Source: Streptomyces maremycinicus (GTDB lineage: Bacteria; Actinomycetota; Actinomycetes; Streptomycetales; Streptomycetaceae). From it: a stretch of 64,000 nucleotides of DNA. Below the pieces are notes generated by a model. The model was not told the DNA's origin, ran no database searches, and worked only from the letters and a program-made list of their open reading frames with translations. Position numbers and translations under genes: made by a program. The stretch lies in contig NZ_BBYG01000014.1 of NCBI RefSeq assembly GCF_001184025.1, positions 1 through 64,000 of the forward strand. The letters run 5' to 3'. Of this stretch, positions 16,270 to 25,356 are shown piece by piece. The stretch's first letter is position 1, and each line of letters starts with the position of its first letter.

Positions 16270-17112
16270 GTGCTCGGTAGGGGCATGCGTTTGCTCACGG
16301 GCGCCTTGATCGTGGCCTGCGTGGCGCTCGTCGGCCACAACGCGTCGAGCGGTGACCCCGGCCCCTCGGCCAGGTCCCTGCCGGCCGAGGCTGTCCGGGA
16401 TGTCGTACCCAACCGGGTCATGACGTGGAACATCTGCAATCCCTGCGAGGAGAGCAATGTTCACCGGGCGGCGGAGATCGCCCGGTACGCGCCCCAGGTC
16501 ATCGGCCTGCAAGAGGCCTGCGTCAGCGACGTCGAGAAGATCCGGGACTATCTGGAGAGCCGGCACGGGCTGGTCTACCACGTCGAGTACGGGGCGGTGC
16601 TCAAGAATTGGGGCCGCTGCGGAGGGGTGCTCTGGAACCCGGGGGGCTACGGCCAGGCGATCCTCTCGGCGGCACCGATGACGGACGCGGTCACCGTGGA
16701 ATACCCGGACGGCGGGTCCGAGGACCGTGGCTACATGGCGGTCACCACCACCGTGGGCGGCCAGCGCCTGCGGGTCTTCAACACACACCTCGCCGAACGC
16801 CGTCAGGAGACGGTCCGAGCCGGTCAGACCCGCGTACTCGCCGCAGCCGTCGCCCGGCACGGACGCGCGATCGTGCTCGGTGACTTCAACGCGGTGCCGG
16901 ACGCCCCCGAACTCGGCCGGATGTGGGAGCTGACGACGGACACCGACCCTCGGTGCAGTTCCGCGCACACCGGCACCTGCGAGGCCACCACCGACTGGCA
17001 GAGCAGGTTCGACTACGTCTTCCTGCGCGGCGTCACCTCGCTCGGACAGGGTGTACATCCGAGCTCGTACTCGGACCATCACCTGCTGCACACCGATCTC
17101 AAGACACCGTGA
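16270..17112 (+). CDS. secreted endonuclease/exonuclease/phosphatase-family protein
   Basis: A ~280-residue protein with an N-terminal hydrophobic segment (RLLTGALIVACVALVG) and an EEP fold: VMTWNICNPC, the metal-binding QEA motif (VIGLQEAC), FNTHLAE, the catalytic D-N pair (VLGDFNAVPD) and the final SDHHLL. Enzymes of this fold hydrolyse phosphodiesters in nucleic acids, sphingomyelin or phosphoinositides; which one is unclear. I prefer GTG 16270, five bases after GGAGG; ATG 16267 and ATG 16285 are alternatives. It is 102 bp upstream of the TetR gene. Confidence 0.85.
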   Translation: MLGRGMRLLTGALIVACVALVGHNASSGDPGPSARSLPAEAVRDVVPNRVMTWNICNPCEESNVHRAAEIARYAPQVIGLQEACVSDVEKIRDYLESRHGLVYHVEYGAVLKNWGRCGGVLWNPGGYGQAILSAAPMTDAVTVEYPDGGSEDRGYMAVTTTVGGQRLRVFNTHLAERRQETVRAGQTRVLAAAVARHGRAIVLGDFNAVPDAPELGRMWELTTDTDPRCSSAHTGTCEATTDWQSRFDYVFLRGVTSLGQGVHPSSYSDHHLLHTDLKTP

Positions 17113-17181
17113 GCCGGTGGGCCCCCGAGCCCGGGGCGGCCCGCGGCACAGCCCGCGGGACGGGCCGCGGCCGGTTCTGGA

Positions 17182-17196
17182 TTCTGGAATACAGAA
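17182..17196 (+). promoter_or_regulatory. palindromic operator, TetR promoter
   Basis: TTCTGGAATACAGAA (arms TTCTG/CAGAA) lies just before the -10 TAGCAT (17202-17207), which is seven bases from the ATG at 17215 in an apparently leaderless promoter. A nearly identical site precedes the SDR gene at 17897. Confidence 0.7.
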
Positions 17197-17214
17197 ACCG
17201 GTAGCATCCCTCAC

Positions 17215-17817
17215 ATGGGTAGGCCACGATCCTTCGACGAGACCGCCGTGCTCGACGCGGCGGCGGCCGAGTTCCGGGTGCACGGCTTCGCCGAGACCTC
17301 GACCGAGCAGCTCTGCGAGGCGGCGGGGGTGCGGCGCAGCAGCCTGTACAACACCTTCGTCTCGAAGGACGAGCTGTTCGTCCGCGCCCTGGAGCGGTAC
17401 GTGGCCGCCTACCGCGAGCACCGGACGCAACTGCTCACCGACTCTCGGCTCAGCGGGGCCGAGCGGCTTCGCGGCCTGATGGAGGGGGTCGTCGAGGAGG
17501 AGCGGGCGGCGCGCGAACAGGGGCACGCGGCGGGTTGCATGGTCGTGCAGAGTCTGATGACCCCGGGTCTGCGCGAGCGTGACGAGCGTGTGGCCCGCCT
17601 CCTCGACCGGGACCTGCGCGAACACCTGGGCCTCCTCGAGGAAGCGATCCGGGCAGGCCGTCTCGACGGCAGCGTTCGCGGGGAAGTCGACCCGCACGAG
17701 GGGGCCTTGCTGGTGACGGCGGTCGTCTCGGGACTGCGCGTGACCGCCCAGGCCGGGGTCGAGCCCGCCCTGCTGCGCCAGATCGCCCTCGGAGGCCTGC
17801 GCTCACTCCTGAACTGA
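17215..17817 (+). CDS. TetR/AcrR-family regulator
   Basis: A 200-residue regulator with a typical HTH (residues ~9-55: AVLDAAAAEFRVHGFAETST, LCEAAGVRRSSLYNTFVSKD) and a C-terminal ligand domain of the TetR_C type (QGHAAGCMVVQSLMTP with a conserved Cys). The identical operator in front of this gene and the following SDR indicates that it controls itself and the SDR. An imperfect CGGGC...GCCCG hairpin follows its stop at 17821-17847. Confidence 0.85.
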   Translation: MGRPRSFDETAVLDAAAAEFRVHGFAETSTEQLCEAAGVRRSSLYNTFVSKDELFVRALERYVAAYREHRTQLLTDSRLSGAERLRGLMEGVVEEERAAREQGHAAGCMVVQSLMTPGLRERDERVARLLDRDLREHLGLLEEAIRAGRLDGSVRGEVDPHEGALLVTAVVSGLRVTAQAGVEPALLRQIALGGLRSLLN

Positions 17818-17870
17818 CAACGGGCACCCCGGATACCGGAGCGCCCGCTGACGTCTGCGCTTGTTTTGGA

Positions 17871-17885
17871 TTCTGAAATACAGAA
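17871..17885 (+). promoter_or_regulatory. palindromic operator, SDR promoter
   Basis: TTCTGAAATACAGAA, one base different from the site at 17182-17196, within a shared context (GGATTCTG...ACAGAAA). It lies 11 bases before the SDR start codon, where a bound repressor would block transcription or initiation. Confidence 0.7.
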
Positions 17886-17896
17886 AGGCAAAACCC

Positions 17897-18583
17897 ATGA
17901 CCGTCACACTGATCACCGGAGCCAACAAGGGCATCGGTTTCGAAACGGCGAAGCAGCTCACGGAGTTGGGCCACCAGGTCTACATCGGCGCACGTGACGT
18001 CGACCGGGGGGAAAAGGCCGCCGCGGCGCTCGGCGCGCGATTCGTACAGCTCGACGTGACCGACGACGTCTCGGTGAACAGCGCGCTGGCGACGATCGGT
18101 TCGGCCGAGGGACGACTCGACGTCCTGGTGCACAACGCGGGCATCCTCGGCGCCGGAGTCGTCGACGGCCCCACCGCCCTGCGGGTGTTCGACACCAACG
18201 CGGTGGGGATCGTGCGCGTCACGGAGGCGGCGCTCCCCCTGCTGCGCAAGTCCTCGAATCCCACCGTGGTCACCGTTTCGAGCAGCGCCGGCTCGTTCTG
18301 GGCGGTGAACAACCCGGAGCGGCCCGAGTTCCACCTTCCGCTCGCGCTCTACTCCGCGTCCAAGTCGGCGGCCACGATGCTGACGATCCAGTACGCCAAG
18401 TCCGAGCCGGGCATCAAATTCAACGCGCTCGAGCCCGGCACCACCGCCACCGACATGACCGCGGCCTTCGGCGTCGGAAGGTCGCCGGAGGAAAGCGCCA
18501 GGACCGTCGTGCGTCTGGCGACTCTCGACGCGGACGGCCCGACCGGGACCTTGCAGGACGAAAGCGGGGAGCTGCGTTGGTGA
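17897..18583 (+). CDS. SDR-family oxidoreductase
   Basis: A 228-residue classical short-chain dehydrogenase: cofactor motif TLITGANKGIGFETAKQL (TGxxxGIG), LVHNAGILG (NAG), catalytic Ser in VVTVSSSAGSF and YSASKSA (YxxxK). The PGTTATDMTA stretch after the active site fits the classical type. Start ATG 17897 preceded by AGAAAGG. Carbonyl-reductase-like; substrate unknown. It is the probable target of the adjacent TetR. Confidence 0.85.
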   Translation: MTVTLITGANKGIGFETAKQLTELGHQVYIGARDVDRGEKAAAALGARFVQLDVTDDVSVNSALATIGSAEGRLDVLVHNAGILGAGVVDGPTALRVFDTNAVGIVRVTEAALPLLRKSSNPTVVTVSSSAGSFWAVNNPERPEFHLPLALYSASKSAATMLTIQYAKSEPGIKFNALEPGTTATDMTAAFGVGRSPEESARTVVRLATLDADGPTGTLQDESGELRW

Positions 18584-18747
18584 GCGCACTGGACGCGGTC
18601 GAGGGGTGACACCGTCGCGTCGCCCCTCGACCATGTCCGGCGACGGGATCACGCCCGAGCAGTGACGCACCGGCGATTCACCCGCTCGATATGCACATCA
18701 CAGTGGGACGACCAGGAGAACTGCGACAGGGTCAAGAGGCAGTCACC

Positions 18748-18954
18748 ATGCTCGGAGACACCAGCGGATTCGGCAGTTGTTCGGTGGACGACATCGAACG
18801 CGCCAAGGAGTTCTGCGGCCGGACGCTCGGACTGAACATCGACATGGACGACACGAAGGGCATCGCCCGCGACGCCGCGCCCGGCACCTCCATCGCGTGG
18901 TTCAAGGACCCGGCGGGCAACATCCTGTCGGTGATCCACAACCGGAAGGCATAG
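18748..18954 (+). CDS. VOC/glyoxalase-fold protein with internal deletion
   Basis: Only 68 residues remain. The start (GFGSCSVDDIERAKEFCGRT, then LGLNID) and end (IAWFKDPAGNILSVIHNR) both match VOC-family proteins, which are usually ~120-135 residues. The middle (~50 residues, including the second beta-alpha-beta unit) is missing in frame at about LNIDMDDTKGIARD. A metal or substrate site cannot be complete. ATG 18748 has AGAGG upstream. Probably a degenerate gene that has kept its reading frame. Confidence 0.6.
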   Translation: MLGDTSGFGSCSVDDIERAKEFCGRTLGLNIDMDDTKGIARDAAPGTSIAWFKDPAGNILSVIHNRKA

Positions 18955-19012
18955 CGCGACCGCTTCCCACGCGACGACAGGGTGCGATCGGGTCGGCGGA
19001 CTTCGTACCCCG

Positions 19013-19798
19013 TCAGGAGCAGTCGTAGGTGAAGCGGGTGGTGACCGGTCGCTCGGCCGGCGAGAGAACGCGCAGTTCGGCCTCGGCCGTGCGACGGCCC
19101 TCGCCCTCGAAGGTCCACAACAGGTGGAGACGGGCGTGTCTCTGGCCCCGGACCATCTCTTCCCGCAGGACGCCCGAGGCGGTGCCGTCGCTGCGGATCC
19201 AGCGGTAGGAGACCGTGCCCGGACGTCCGTTGGTGGTGAGGAGACCGACGAGGTCGGCGGTCTCGTCGCAGCCCAGGACCGTCGGCCGGGCCGTGACCGC
19301 CACCGTGCTCACCGCGAGAGCCGGCCCCGACCGCTGCCAGACGAGGAACGCCAGGACGCAGAGCACCACCAGCACGGGCAAGGCGTGTCTGCGCGGTCGC
19401 CGACGCGCCGCCGTGCGGGGCGGCGGCAGGACGGGGAACGTCCGTTCGGTCGGATGGGTCCGGTGCGCGAGGGCGTTGGCGGTCACGCCGGGGCCGAAAC
19501 GCAGCACCGTGCCTTCGACGCGATCGGGCGACGACGACCGGATCGTCGTGGAGGCGGCCTCCTCCACGAGGGTGCGGGTCTCGTCCGGTGCCGGTCGCTG
19601 GATCCAGTGGCTGGCCAGCACGGTGGCGCTGTACTCGGCCTCGGCCTCGGCCTCGGCGGAGGCGGGTGGTTCGCTCGGGCCGCCACCGGCGGCGGCCGGG
19701 CCGAGGTGGAGGGTGTCGGCACCCTCGTGGGCCGAGGAGAGCACCTGGGTGGGCTCACGGTCCTCGGCGGACGCGGGGCTGCGGTCGTGATCGGTCAT
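19013..19798 (-). CDS. membrane protein coupled to Ser/Thr kinase
   Basis: A 261-residue protein with a long acidic, Ala/Glu-rich cytoplasmic N-terminus (about 1-140), one membrane helix (HALPVLVVLCVLAFLVW, ~143-160) and a C-terminal extracytoplasmic domain with two cysteines (LGCDETADL and FTYDCS) likely forming a disulfide. Its ATG overlaps the kinase TGA (ATGA). The arrangement suggests a partner or substrate of the kinase; the N-terminus has several Thr residues that could be phosphorylated, but this is inference. Family not recognised. Confidence 0.65.
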   Translation of the reverse strand: MTDHDRSPASAEDREPTQVLSSAHEGADTLHLGPAAAGGGPSEPPASAEAEAEAEYSATVLASHWIQRPAPDETRTLVEEAASTTIRSSSPDRVEGTVLRFGPGVTANALAHRTHPTERTFPVLPPPRTAARRRPRRHALPVLVVLCVLAFLVWQRSGPALAVSTVAVTARPTVLGCDETADLVGLLTTNGRPGTVSYRWIRSDGTASGVLREEMVRGQRHARLHLLWTFEGEGRRTAEAELRVLSPAERPVTTRFTYDCS

Positions 19799-21441
19799 CG
19801 GATGTCACACTGCCTGGTCAGAAGCTGCTGCGAGGCGCCCCCACCGGCGGCGGCCGGGCTGCTCGTCGCCCGAACCGCCCAGTAGCAGCCGGCCCCCTGG
19901 AAGGTGTGGTCGACGGTGACCGTGTACTGGGTGGCACCGCTGCGCTCGAAGGTCTGTGACGCGCCGTCCTGGGCGGTGAGCTGCCGCGGGCTGTCGCCCG
20001 TGAACCACGAGACGGTGAGCGAGACGGGCCCGGTGCCGTCCGTGGTGAGCGTGAGGGTCGCCGTGGCGGTCGTGGAACCCGTCTGACGGAAGGCCGACAC
20101 CGCGACCTCCTTGACGGCGGTGGCGACGGTGGGTGTCGGTGAGGACGCGCTCGTCGGCGTCCCCGAGCCGCTCTCCCCGCCGGGCGTCGTCGTCTCGGCC
20201 GAGGGAGCGGGAGCCACGGTCGCGGATGCCGAGGGCGCGCCACTGTCGGTGGCCGCGGGGCCAGAGGAGGACGCGGGGGCTGACGCGGAGGGCGTCGGTG
20301 AAGAGGACGGCGAGCCCGAGGCGGTCGCAGCGGTGGGGGACGCGGGCCCGGCGCCGGGTTGGGCGCTGGTGGTGGCCAGCGCCTGCGCCGCCCGCTGCGA
20401 AGCGGCTCCCGGGCTGTGCTGGACTCCGTAGGTCAGGAGGACACCGAGCAGGACGGCGACGCCCGACACCAGCACCCCGAGCCGGCCCGGCAGCCACGAC
20501 CGCAACCCGCCGTGGACCGGCTCCGGGCGCAGGACCGTGCGTGCGGTGTCCGTGGCCGTCCGGGGGGCACCTCGGTGCGAGGGCAGCAGCAGGGGCAGCA
20601 GGGCCACCAGCGCGGCGAGCCGGCCGCGACCGCGTTCCTCCCAGTGGGGCCCGTAGGCGGCACCGGCGGCAGCCTCCAGTTCCCCGACGAACTCCTCGGC
20701 CTGTGCGGGCCGTTCCTCCGGGTCCTTGGCCAGACCCCGGCGCACCAGCTCGCGCACGGCCTCCGGTGCCTCGTCGGCGGGGATCGGCGCGTCGACGTGC
20801 TGAAGGGCGATCTCGGCGAGGTTCGCGCCCCCGTACGGCTTGTGGCCCGTCAGGCACTCGAAGAAGGTGGCCGTGGCCGCGTACACGTCGGCGGCGGGGG
20901 ACGCGGGCGCGCCGGTCCACTGTTCCGGGGCCATGTAGGACGGGGTTCCCGCCACACCGGCGGTGGTGCCCGCGTCCACCGCGATCCCGAAGTCGACGAG
21001 CTTGGACGACCCGTCGGGCACGACCAGGACGTTCTCCGGCTTGTAGTCGCGGTGGACGACGCCGATGCCGTGCGCGTCGGCCAGTCCCAGCAACGACCCC
21101 TTGAGGATGACGAGCGCGGCCTCGGGCTCCAGCGGGCCCTCACGGGTCAGCAGGGTCCGCAGCGAGACACCGTCCACCAGTTCCATCACGATGGCGGCGC
21201 CGTCCGGGCTCTCCACGTACTCGTACAGCCCGGTGACGTACGGGCTACGGAGTCCGCCGAGCAGCCGTGCCTCGGCCCGGAAGCCGTGCAGGAAGCCGGG
21301 CCTGGCGCGCAGTGACTCGCTGAGGTACTTCAGCGCGACCGGAACGCCGGTCTCCTCGTGCACGCCCAGGACGACCCGGCCGCTGGCACCCGATCCCAGC
21401 TCGCGTGACTCGGTGTATCCGGGCACTGCCCATGTGTTCAT
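19795..21441 (-). CDS. PASTA-less transmembrane Ser/Thr protein kinase
   Basis: A 548-residue Hanks-type kinase. N-terminal kinase domain (~1-265): glycine loop ELGSGASGRVVLG, lysine VALKYL, catalytic HRDYKPENVLV, DFGIA and GTPSYMAPEQW. A membrane helix (~330-350, VLVSGVAVLLGVLLTYGV) is followed by a Ser/Thr/Pro/Ala-rich extracellular stalk and a beta-rich C-terminal domain ending in TRQCDIR. Start ATG 21441 with GGACGGAA upstream. No PASTA repeats are visible, so the sensor differs from PknB. It heads a two-gene unit with the coupled membrane protein. Confidence 0.9.
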   Translation of the reverse strand: MNTWAVPGYTESRELGSGASGRVVLGVHEETGVPVALKYLSESLRARPGFLHGFRAEARLLGGLRSPYVTGLYEYVESPDGAAIVMELVDGVSLRTLLTREGPLEPEAALVILKGSLLGLADAHGIGVVHRDYKPENVLVVPDGSSKLVDFGIAVDAGTTAGVAGTPSYMAPEQWTGAPASPAADVYAATATFFECLTGHKPYGGANLAEIALQHVDAPIPADEAPEAVRELVRRGLAKDPEERPAQAEEFVGELEAAAGAAYGPHWEERGRGRLAALVALLPLLLPSHRGAPRTATDTARTVLRPEPVHGGLRSWLPGRLGVLVSGVAVLLGVLLTYGVQHSPGAASQRAAQALATTSAQPGAGPASPTAATASGSPSSSPTPSASAPASSSGPAATDSGAPSASATVAPAPSAETTTPGGESGSGTPTSASSPTPTVATAVKEVAVSAFRQTGSTTATATLTLTTDGTGPVSLTVSWFTGDSPRQLTAQDGASQTFERSGATQYTVTVDHTFQGAGCYWAVRATSSPAAAGGGASQQLLTRQCDIR

Positions 21442-21591
21442 TTCCGTCCCCCAAGCCTGCCCTGCCGCCATGCCCCCGCAGCCTCACCCGGCTCCCGGAC
21501 GACCGGGCCACGCGTGGAGAGACACGATTTCGGCCACCGCGGTTGCGGCCGGAGCGGGTGAGCCCGTCGGGAAGATCGGCCGACGGACGTC

Positions 21592-24500
21592 TCAGGCGGG
21601 CAAGTCTTCCGGCCGACCCAGGGCTGTACGGGCGTGGAGCACCGCCTCCTCGGCGGTCAGACGGGTGCCCCGTCCGAACGCGTCGGCGAACGCGGACTCG
21701 CCCAGCGCGGCGCGTGCCGCCGCCGTGACGCGCTCGACGTCGCCGCGTTCCGCCGGCGGAAGCGGAGCACCCACCCCGCGGCGCGCCGCGTCCGCCGCGC
21801 CGAGCAACAGCGCGGAGCACCCGGCGGCGCCCTCGTGGGCGCGCAAGGCCGCGACGCCCGCGAGACCCTCCAGGGACAGCGCCATGGCCCGCGGTTCGCC
21901 CAGCGACCGGGCGAAGTCCAGGCCGCGCAGATGGTGAGCCAGGGCCCGGTCCGCTTCGCCGCGCAGCTCGGCGAGGAAGCCGAGTTCGGCGCGGAGCAGA
22001 TGATCGCCCGCCAGGGACGACACCTCGGCATAACCGTCGCGGATCACCAGCAGATGGGCCTCGGCGGCGTCGAGGTCGCCGGAGCGGCGGGCGCCGAGCG
22101 CGAGACCCATCTCGGCGTGGATCTCGCCGTACTTGTAGCCCTGGTCCGCAGCGCTGCGGCGGGCCCGCTCGTGCAGCTCACGGGCCCGGTCCCAGTTCCG
22201 GGCGAGCAGCGCCAGCCGCCCCAGCCCGGAGAGCCGCGCCGCGACCTCCGCCGCGAGGCCCAACTCCTCGGCCATGCGGAGCCCTTCGTGCTGGCGGCGG
22301 GCCGCTTCCGCATACTCGCCCCTGATCTCCGCGAGCGCGGCGAGCGGTGAAACCGTCTGCAACTCGCCCCACCGGTCGCCCAGTTCGTGGAAGAGCGCGG
22401 CGCTGCGCCGTCCGTCGCGGCCGAGTCCTTCGAGGTCACCCCGCACCAACGCGATCGTCGCCCGCAGGCCGAGGGAGGCCGCGGTGCCCCACTGGTCCCC
22501 CGCGGCACGAAAGAGCTCCAGGGCCTGGGTGTTCAGCTCACTTCCGTGGTCGGCGGCGCCCGCGCTGAACAACCCGTACGCGCACAGCCACAGCGCGCGG
22601 CCGCGGCGTACCGGGTCGGCGATGGCGTCGGCGGCGGCGCGGGCGTCGACGACATCGGCTGTCGCCGCGTGATCGCCGGTGAGCAGCGCGAAGGCCGGGT
22701 GCAGCAGGGCGAGTTCGGTGGTGGGGGCGCTGGAGGGGGTGCCTACCCCGTCGGCGGCACCGTCGGCTGCCGTGCCGGCGGTGGCGGTGAGGACCGCCGC
22801 GAGGTCGCGGCGGGCCTCGGCGAGCCGTCCGCGCGGAAGCCACCACCAGGACAGGGCGGTGGCGAGCCGCACGGCCTGGTCCGCCTCTCCCCCGCCGGCG
22901 CGGCGCACCGCCTCGTCGAGCGCCGCCCGCAGATTGCCGGCCTCGGCGTCCAGCCGGGCCAGCCAGGGCCGCTGTCCGGCGTCGCGCAGCCGCGGCTCGG
23001 CCTCCTCGGCGAGCGCGAGGTAGTGGCGCAGATGCCGGTCGCGTACGACGGTGACGTCCTCCCTCTCGTGCAGTCGCTCGGAGGCGTACGCGGCGACGGA
23101 CTCCAGCAGCCGGTAGCGGGGCCCGTCGGGGCCGTCCAGCATGACCACCAGGGACCGGCCGACGAGCCGCGTGACGAGGTCGAGCACGTCCTCCCGGGCG
23201 ACGCCGTCCCCCGCGCACACCGCCTCGGCGGCGGCGAGATCGCAGCCGTCGCTGTGCGCGGCGAGGCGGCCCAGCACGACGCGCTCCGGGGCGCTGAGCA
23301 GTTCCCAGCTCCAGTCGATCACCGCCCGCAGGGTCTGCTGGCGGGCGGGGGCGCCGCGCCGCCCGGCGGTCAGGAGCTGGAACCGGCAGCCGAGCCGGGC
23401 CGCCAACTCCCGCACGCCCAGGCCACGTACCCGGGTGGCGGCCAGTTCCAGGGCGAGCGGGATGCCATCGAGACGGCGGCAGATCTCGGCGACGGCGGCC
23501 CGGTCGGACGCGGTGGAGCGGTCCGGGTCGAGGGGGAACCCGGGCGCGGAGGCGGCGGCGCGCTGCCTGAACAGCCGTACGGCGTCGGCGATCGGGAGGG
23601 GTTCGGCCAGGAACACGGACTCGCCCGTCAGGCCGAACGGCTCCTGGCTCGTCGCCAGCACCCGCAGGCCGGGAGCCGTGCGCAGCAGCGACTCGACGAG
23701 TTCGGCGGCGGCGTCGACGACATGCTCGCAGTTGTCCAGGACGAGCAGGGTGCGGCGGTCCCGCAGGGCGGTGGCCAGACGGTGCGCGGGAGAAGGGCCG
23801 CCGGTACCGGCGCCAGGACCGGGACCGGCGGACGGGGCGTCCCGGATGCCCAGCGCGGTGCTGACCACCTGGGCGAGGTCGGCGACGGTACCGGAGCGGA
23901 CCCCTGCGAACTCCAGGAGCCAGACCCCGTCACGCAGCCCGCCACCGAGTCCTTCACCCGGCTCTGTGTGCAGGCCTTCACCCCTCCCGTCACGCAGTCC
24001 TTCACGCAGGCCGTCCCCCGACCTGTCGGGCGGCCCGGCCACCACCGCGCGGGCCGCCGCCTCTTCCGCCGCCGCCAACGCCAGGCGGGTCTTACCGACG
24101 CCACCGGGACCGGTCACCGTCACCAGCCGTGCGGTCCCCAGGAGCCGGGAGAGCTCGGCGAGCGCCTGTCCGCGCCCGACGAGCGGGGTGAGCTGAACGG
24201 GCAGGTTCGAGTGGACGCCCGAGGGCGGGGGTGAGCCCGGGGGCGGGGCAGGGGTCGGCGGCGCGGTCGGCTGGTGTCGCCCCGGGCGAACGGGCTCCCG
24301 CGCGGGCGAGCGGAGAAGCGCGCCGGGGACGGAGTGCCCGTTGCCCGGGGCGCCGGGCGCCGTCCTCGCGGGGGCCAGCACCGGGTCCTGGCTGAGCACC
24401 GCCCGGTGCAGCGCGCCGAGTTCCGGGCCGGGGTCGACGCCGAGTTCCTCGGCGAGACGGGACCTCAGGTCCTCGTACGAGGCGAGGGCCTCGCTCTGCC

Positions 24501-25104
24501 GCCCCGCCAGGTAGAGAGCCCTCATCTGCACGCCCCGCAGCCGTTCCCTCAGCGGATGCTGCGCGACCAGGCCCGCCAGCTCTCCGGCGACAAGGGAATG
24601 GTCCCCCGCCGCCAGCCGGGCCTCCGCCCGCTCCTCCGCCGCCGCCAGCCGCTGCTCCGCCAGACGCTGTGCGGCCCCCCGCACGAACTCCTCGTCCGCG
24701 AAGTCCGCGTACGGGATACCCCGCCAGAGATCGAGGGCCTCGCTGAGCAGCGCCGCCCGCGCCCGCGGGTCCTGTAGCGGGCGTGCCTGCGCCACGAGAA
24801 CGCGGAAGCGGACGGCGTCCACCTCGTCGTCGTCGAGCCGCAGCCGGTAGCCCGGGGGCTGCCGTACCAGCCGGTCCCGGCCCAGCACCCGGCGCAGCTG
24901 CGAGACCTTGGCCTGGAGGGCTCCCGCCGGTCTGCCGGGCGGCTCGTCGCCCCAGAGGTCGTGGATGAGGCGGTCCACGGAGACCGGGCCCCCCTCGTGC
25001 GCGAGCAGGTCCGCGAGCAACGCCCGGACCTTGGTCTCGGGAACCGTGATCGTCTCGCCCTCGTCGCCCCACACCACCAGTGGCCCGAGCACCCCAAACC
25101 GCAT
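21592..25104 (-). CDS. AfsR/SARP-family transcriptional regulator
   Basis: 1170 residues with the full AfsR layout: OmpR-type winged helix (~1-95, RFGVLGPLVVWGDEGE, RLIHDLWGDEPP), BTAD (~100-245, ADFADEEFVRGAAQRLAEQR), NB-ARC-type ATPase (P-loop GPGGVGKTRLAL, Walker B TLLVLDNCEHV, PLALELAATR) and a TPR-rich C-terminus. AfsR proteins integrate kinase signals and activate secondary-metabolite or sigma-like genes; the adjacent Ser/Thr kinase fits that idea, but no biosynthetic cluster is in the window. ATG 25104 is preferred over GTG 25113 because a leaderless -10 lies seven bases away. Confidence 0.9.
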   Translation of the reverse strand: MRFGVLGPLVVWGDEGETITVPETKVRALLADLLAHEGGPVSVDRLIHDLWGDEPPGRPAGALQAKVSQLRRVLGRDRLVRQPPGYRLRLDDDEVDAVRFRVLVAQARPLQDPRARAALLSEALDLWRGIPYADFADEEFVRGAAQRLAEQRLAAAEERAEARLAAGDHSLVAGELAGLVAQHPLRERLRGVQMRALYLAGRQSEALASYEDLRSRLAEELGVDPGPELGALHRAVLSQDPVLAPARTAPGAPGNGHSVPGALLRSPAREPVRPGRHQPTAPPTPAPPPGSPPPSGVHSNLPVQLTPLVGRGQALAELSRLLGTARLVTVTGPGGVGKTRLALAAAEEAAARAVVAGPPDRSGDGLREGLRDGRGEGLHTEPGEGLGGGLRDGVWLLEFAGVRSGTVADLAQVVSTALGIRDAPSAGPGPGAGTGGPSPAHRLATALRDRRTLLVLDNCEHVVDAAAELVESLLRTAPGLRVLATSQEPFGLTGESVFLAEPLPIADAVRLFRQRAAASAPGFPLDPDRSTASDRAAVAEICRRLDGIPLALELAATRVRGLGVRELAARLGCRFQLLTAGRRGAPARQQTLRAVIDWSWELLSAPERVVLGRLAAHSDGCDLAAAEAVCAGDGVAREDVLDLVTRLVGRSLVVMLDGPDGPRYRLLESVAAYASERLHEREDVTVVRDRHLRHYLALAEEAEPRLRDAGQRPWLARLDAEAGNLRAALDEAVRRAGGGEADQAVRLATALSWWWLPRGRLAEARRDLAAVLTATAGTAADGAADGVGTPSSAPTTELALLHPAFALLTGDHAATADVVDARAAADAIADPVRRGRALWLCAYGLFSAGAADHGSELNTQALELFRAAGDQWGTAASLGLRATIALVRGDLEGLGRDGRRSAALFHELGDRWGELQTVSPLAALAEIRGEYAEAARRQHEGLRMAEELGLAAEVAARLSGLGRLALLARNWDRARELHERARRSAADQGYKYGEIHAEMGLALGARRSGDLDAAEAHLLVIRDGYAEVSSLAGDHLLRAELGFLAELRGEADRALAHHLRGLDFARSLGEPRAMALSLEGLAGVAALRAHEGAAGCSALLLGAADAARRGVGAPLPPAERGDVERVTAAARAALGESAFADAFGRGTRLTAEEAVLHARTALGRPEDLPA

Positions 25105-25117
25105 GCGATTCACCGTA
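25105..25117 (-). promoter_or_regulatory. -10 element of leaderless AfsR-type gene
   Basis: Minus-strand TACGGT (25112-25117) precedes the ATG at 25104 by seven bases and no ribosome-binding site is present, supporting leaderless initiation at the ATG. Confidence 0.45.
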
Positions 25118-25356
25118 CAGGGCGGGGAGTTGCGTCCGGGGAACCGCTGATCGCAGCTCTTCGACGCCCTTGTCCCCCGCCGCTGTCCGACTCCGCCCGC
25201 AGCGGACCGTCAGCCGATCCGAAGGTTCCCCGAAGCGCCTCCGGCCAGAGTCGTCGACGAACGGCAGCGCACACGCGGCGCGGGGCGGCACGTGCCGCCC
25301 CGCCCATGCCCCCTGAGCCATAAACCCCGAGTCCCGAGAGGATCCCGAGCACCCAC

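Noticed and set aside
22387..24234. 615-codon plus-strand ORF opposite the AfsR-type gene
   Set aside because: Mirror frame of a well-supported regulator; no domain and skewed composition.
21592..25104. Secondary-metabolite cluster signalled by the AfsR-type gene
   Set aside because: No biosynthetic enzymes (PKS, NRPS, terpene cyclase) are nearby; MFS and hydrolase alone are not enough.
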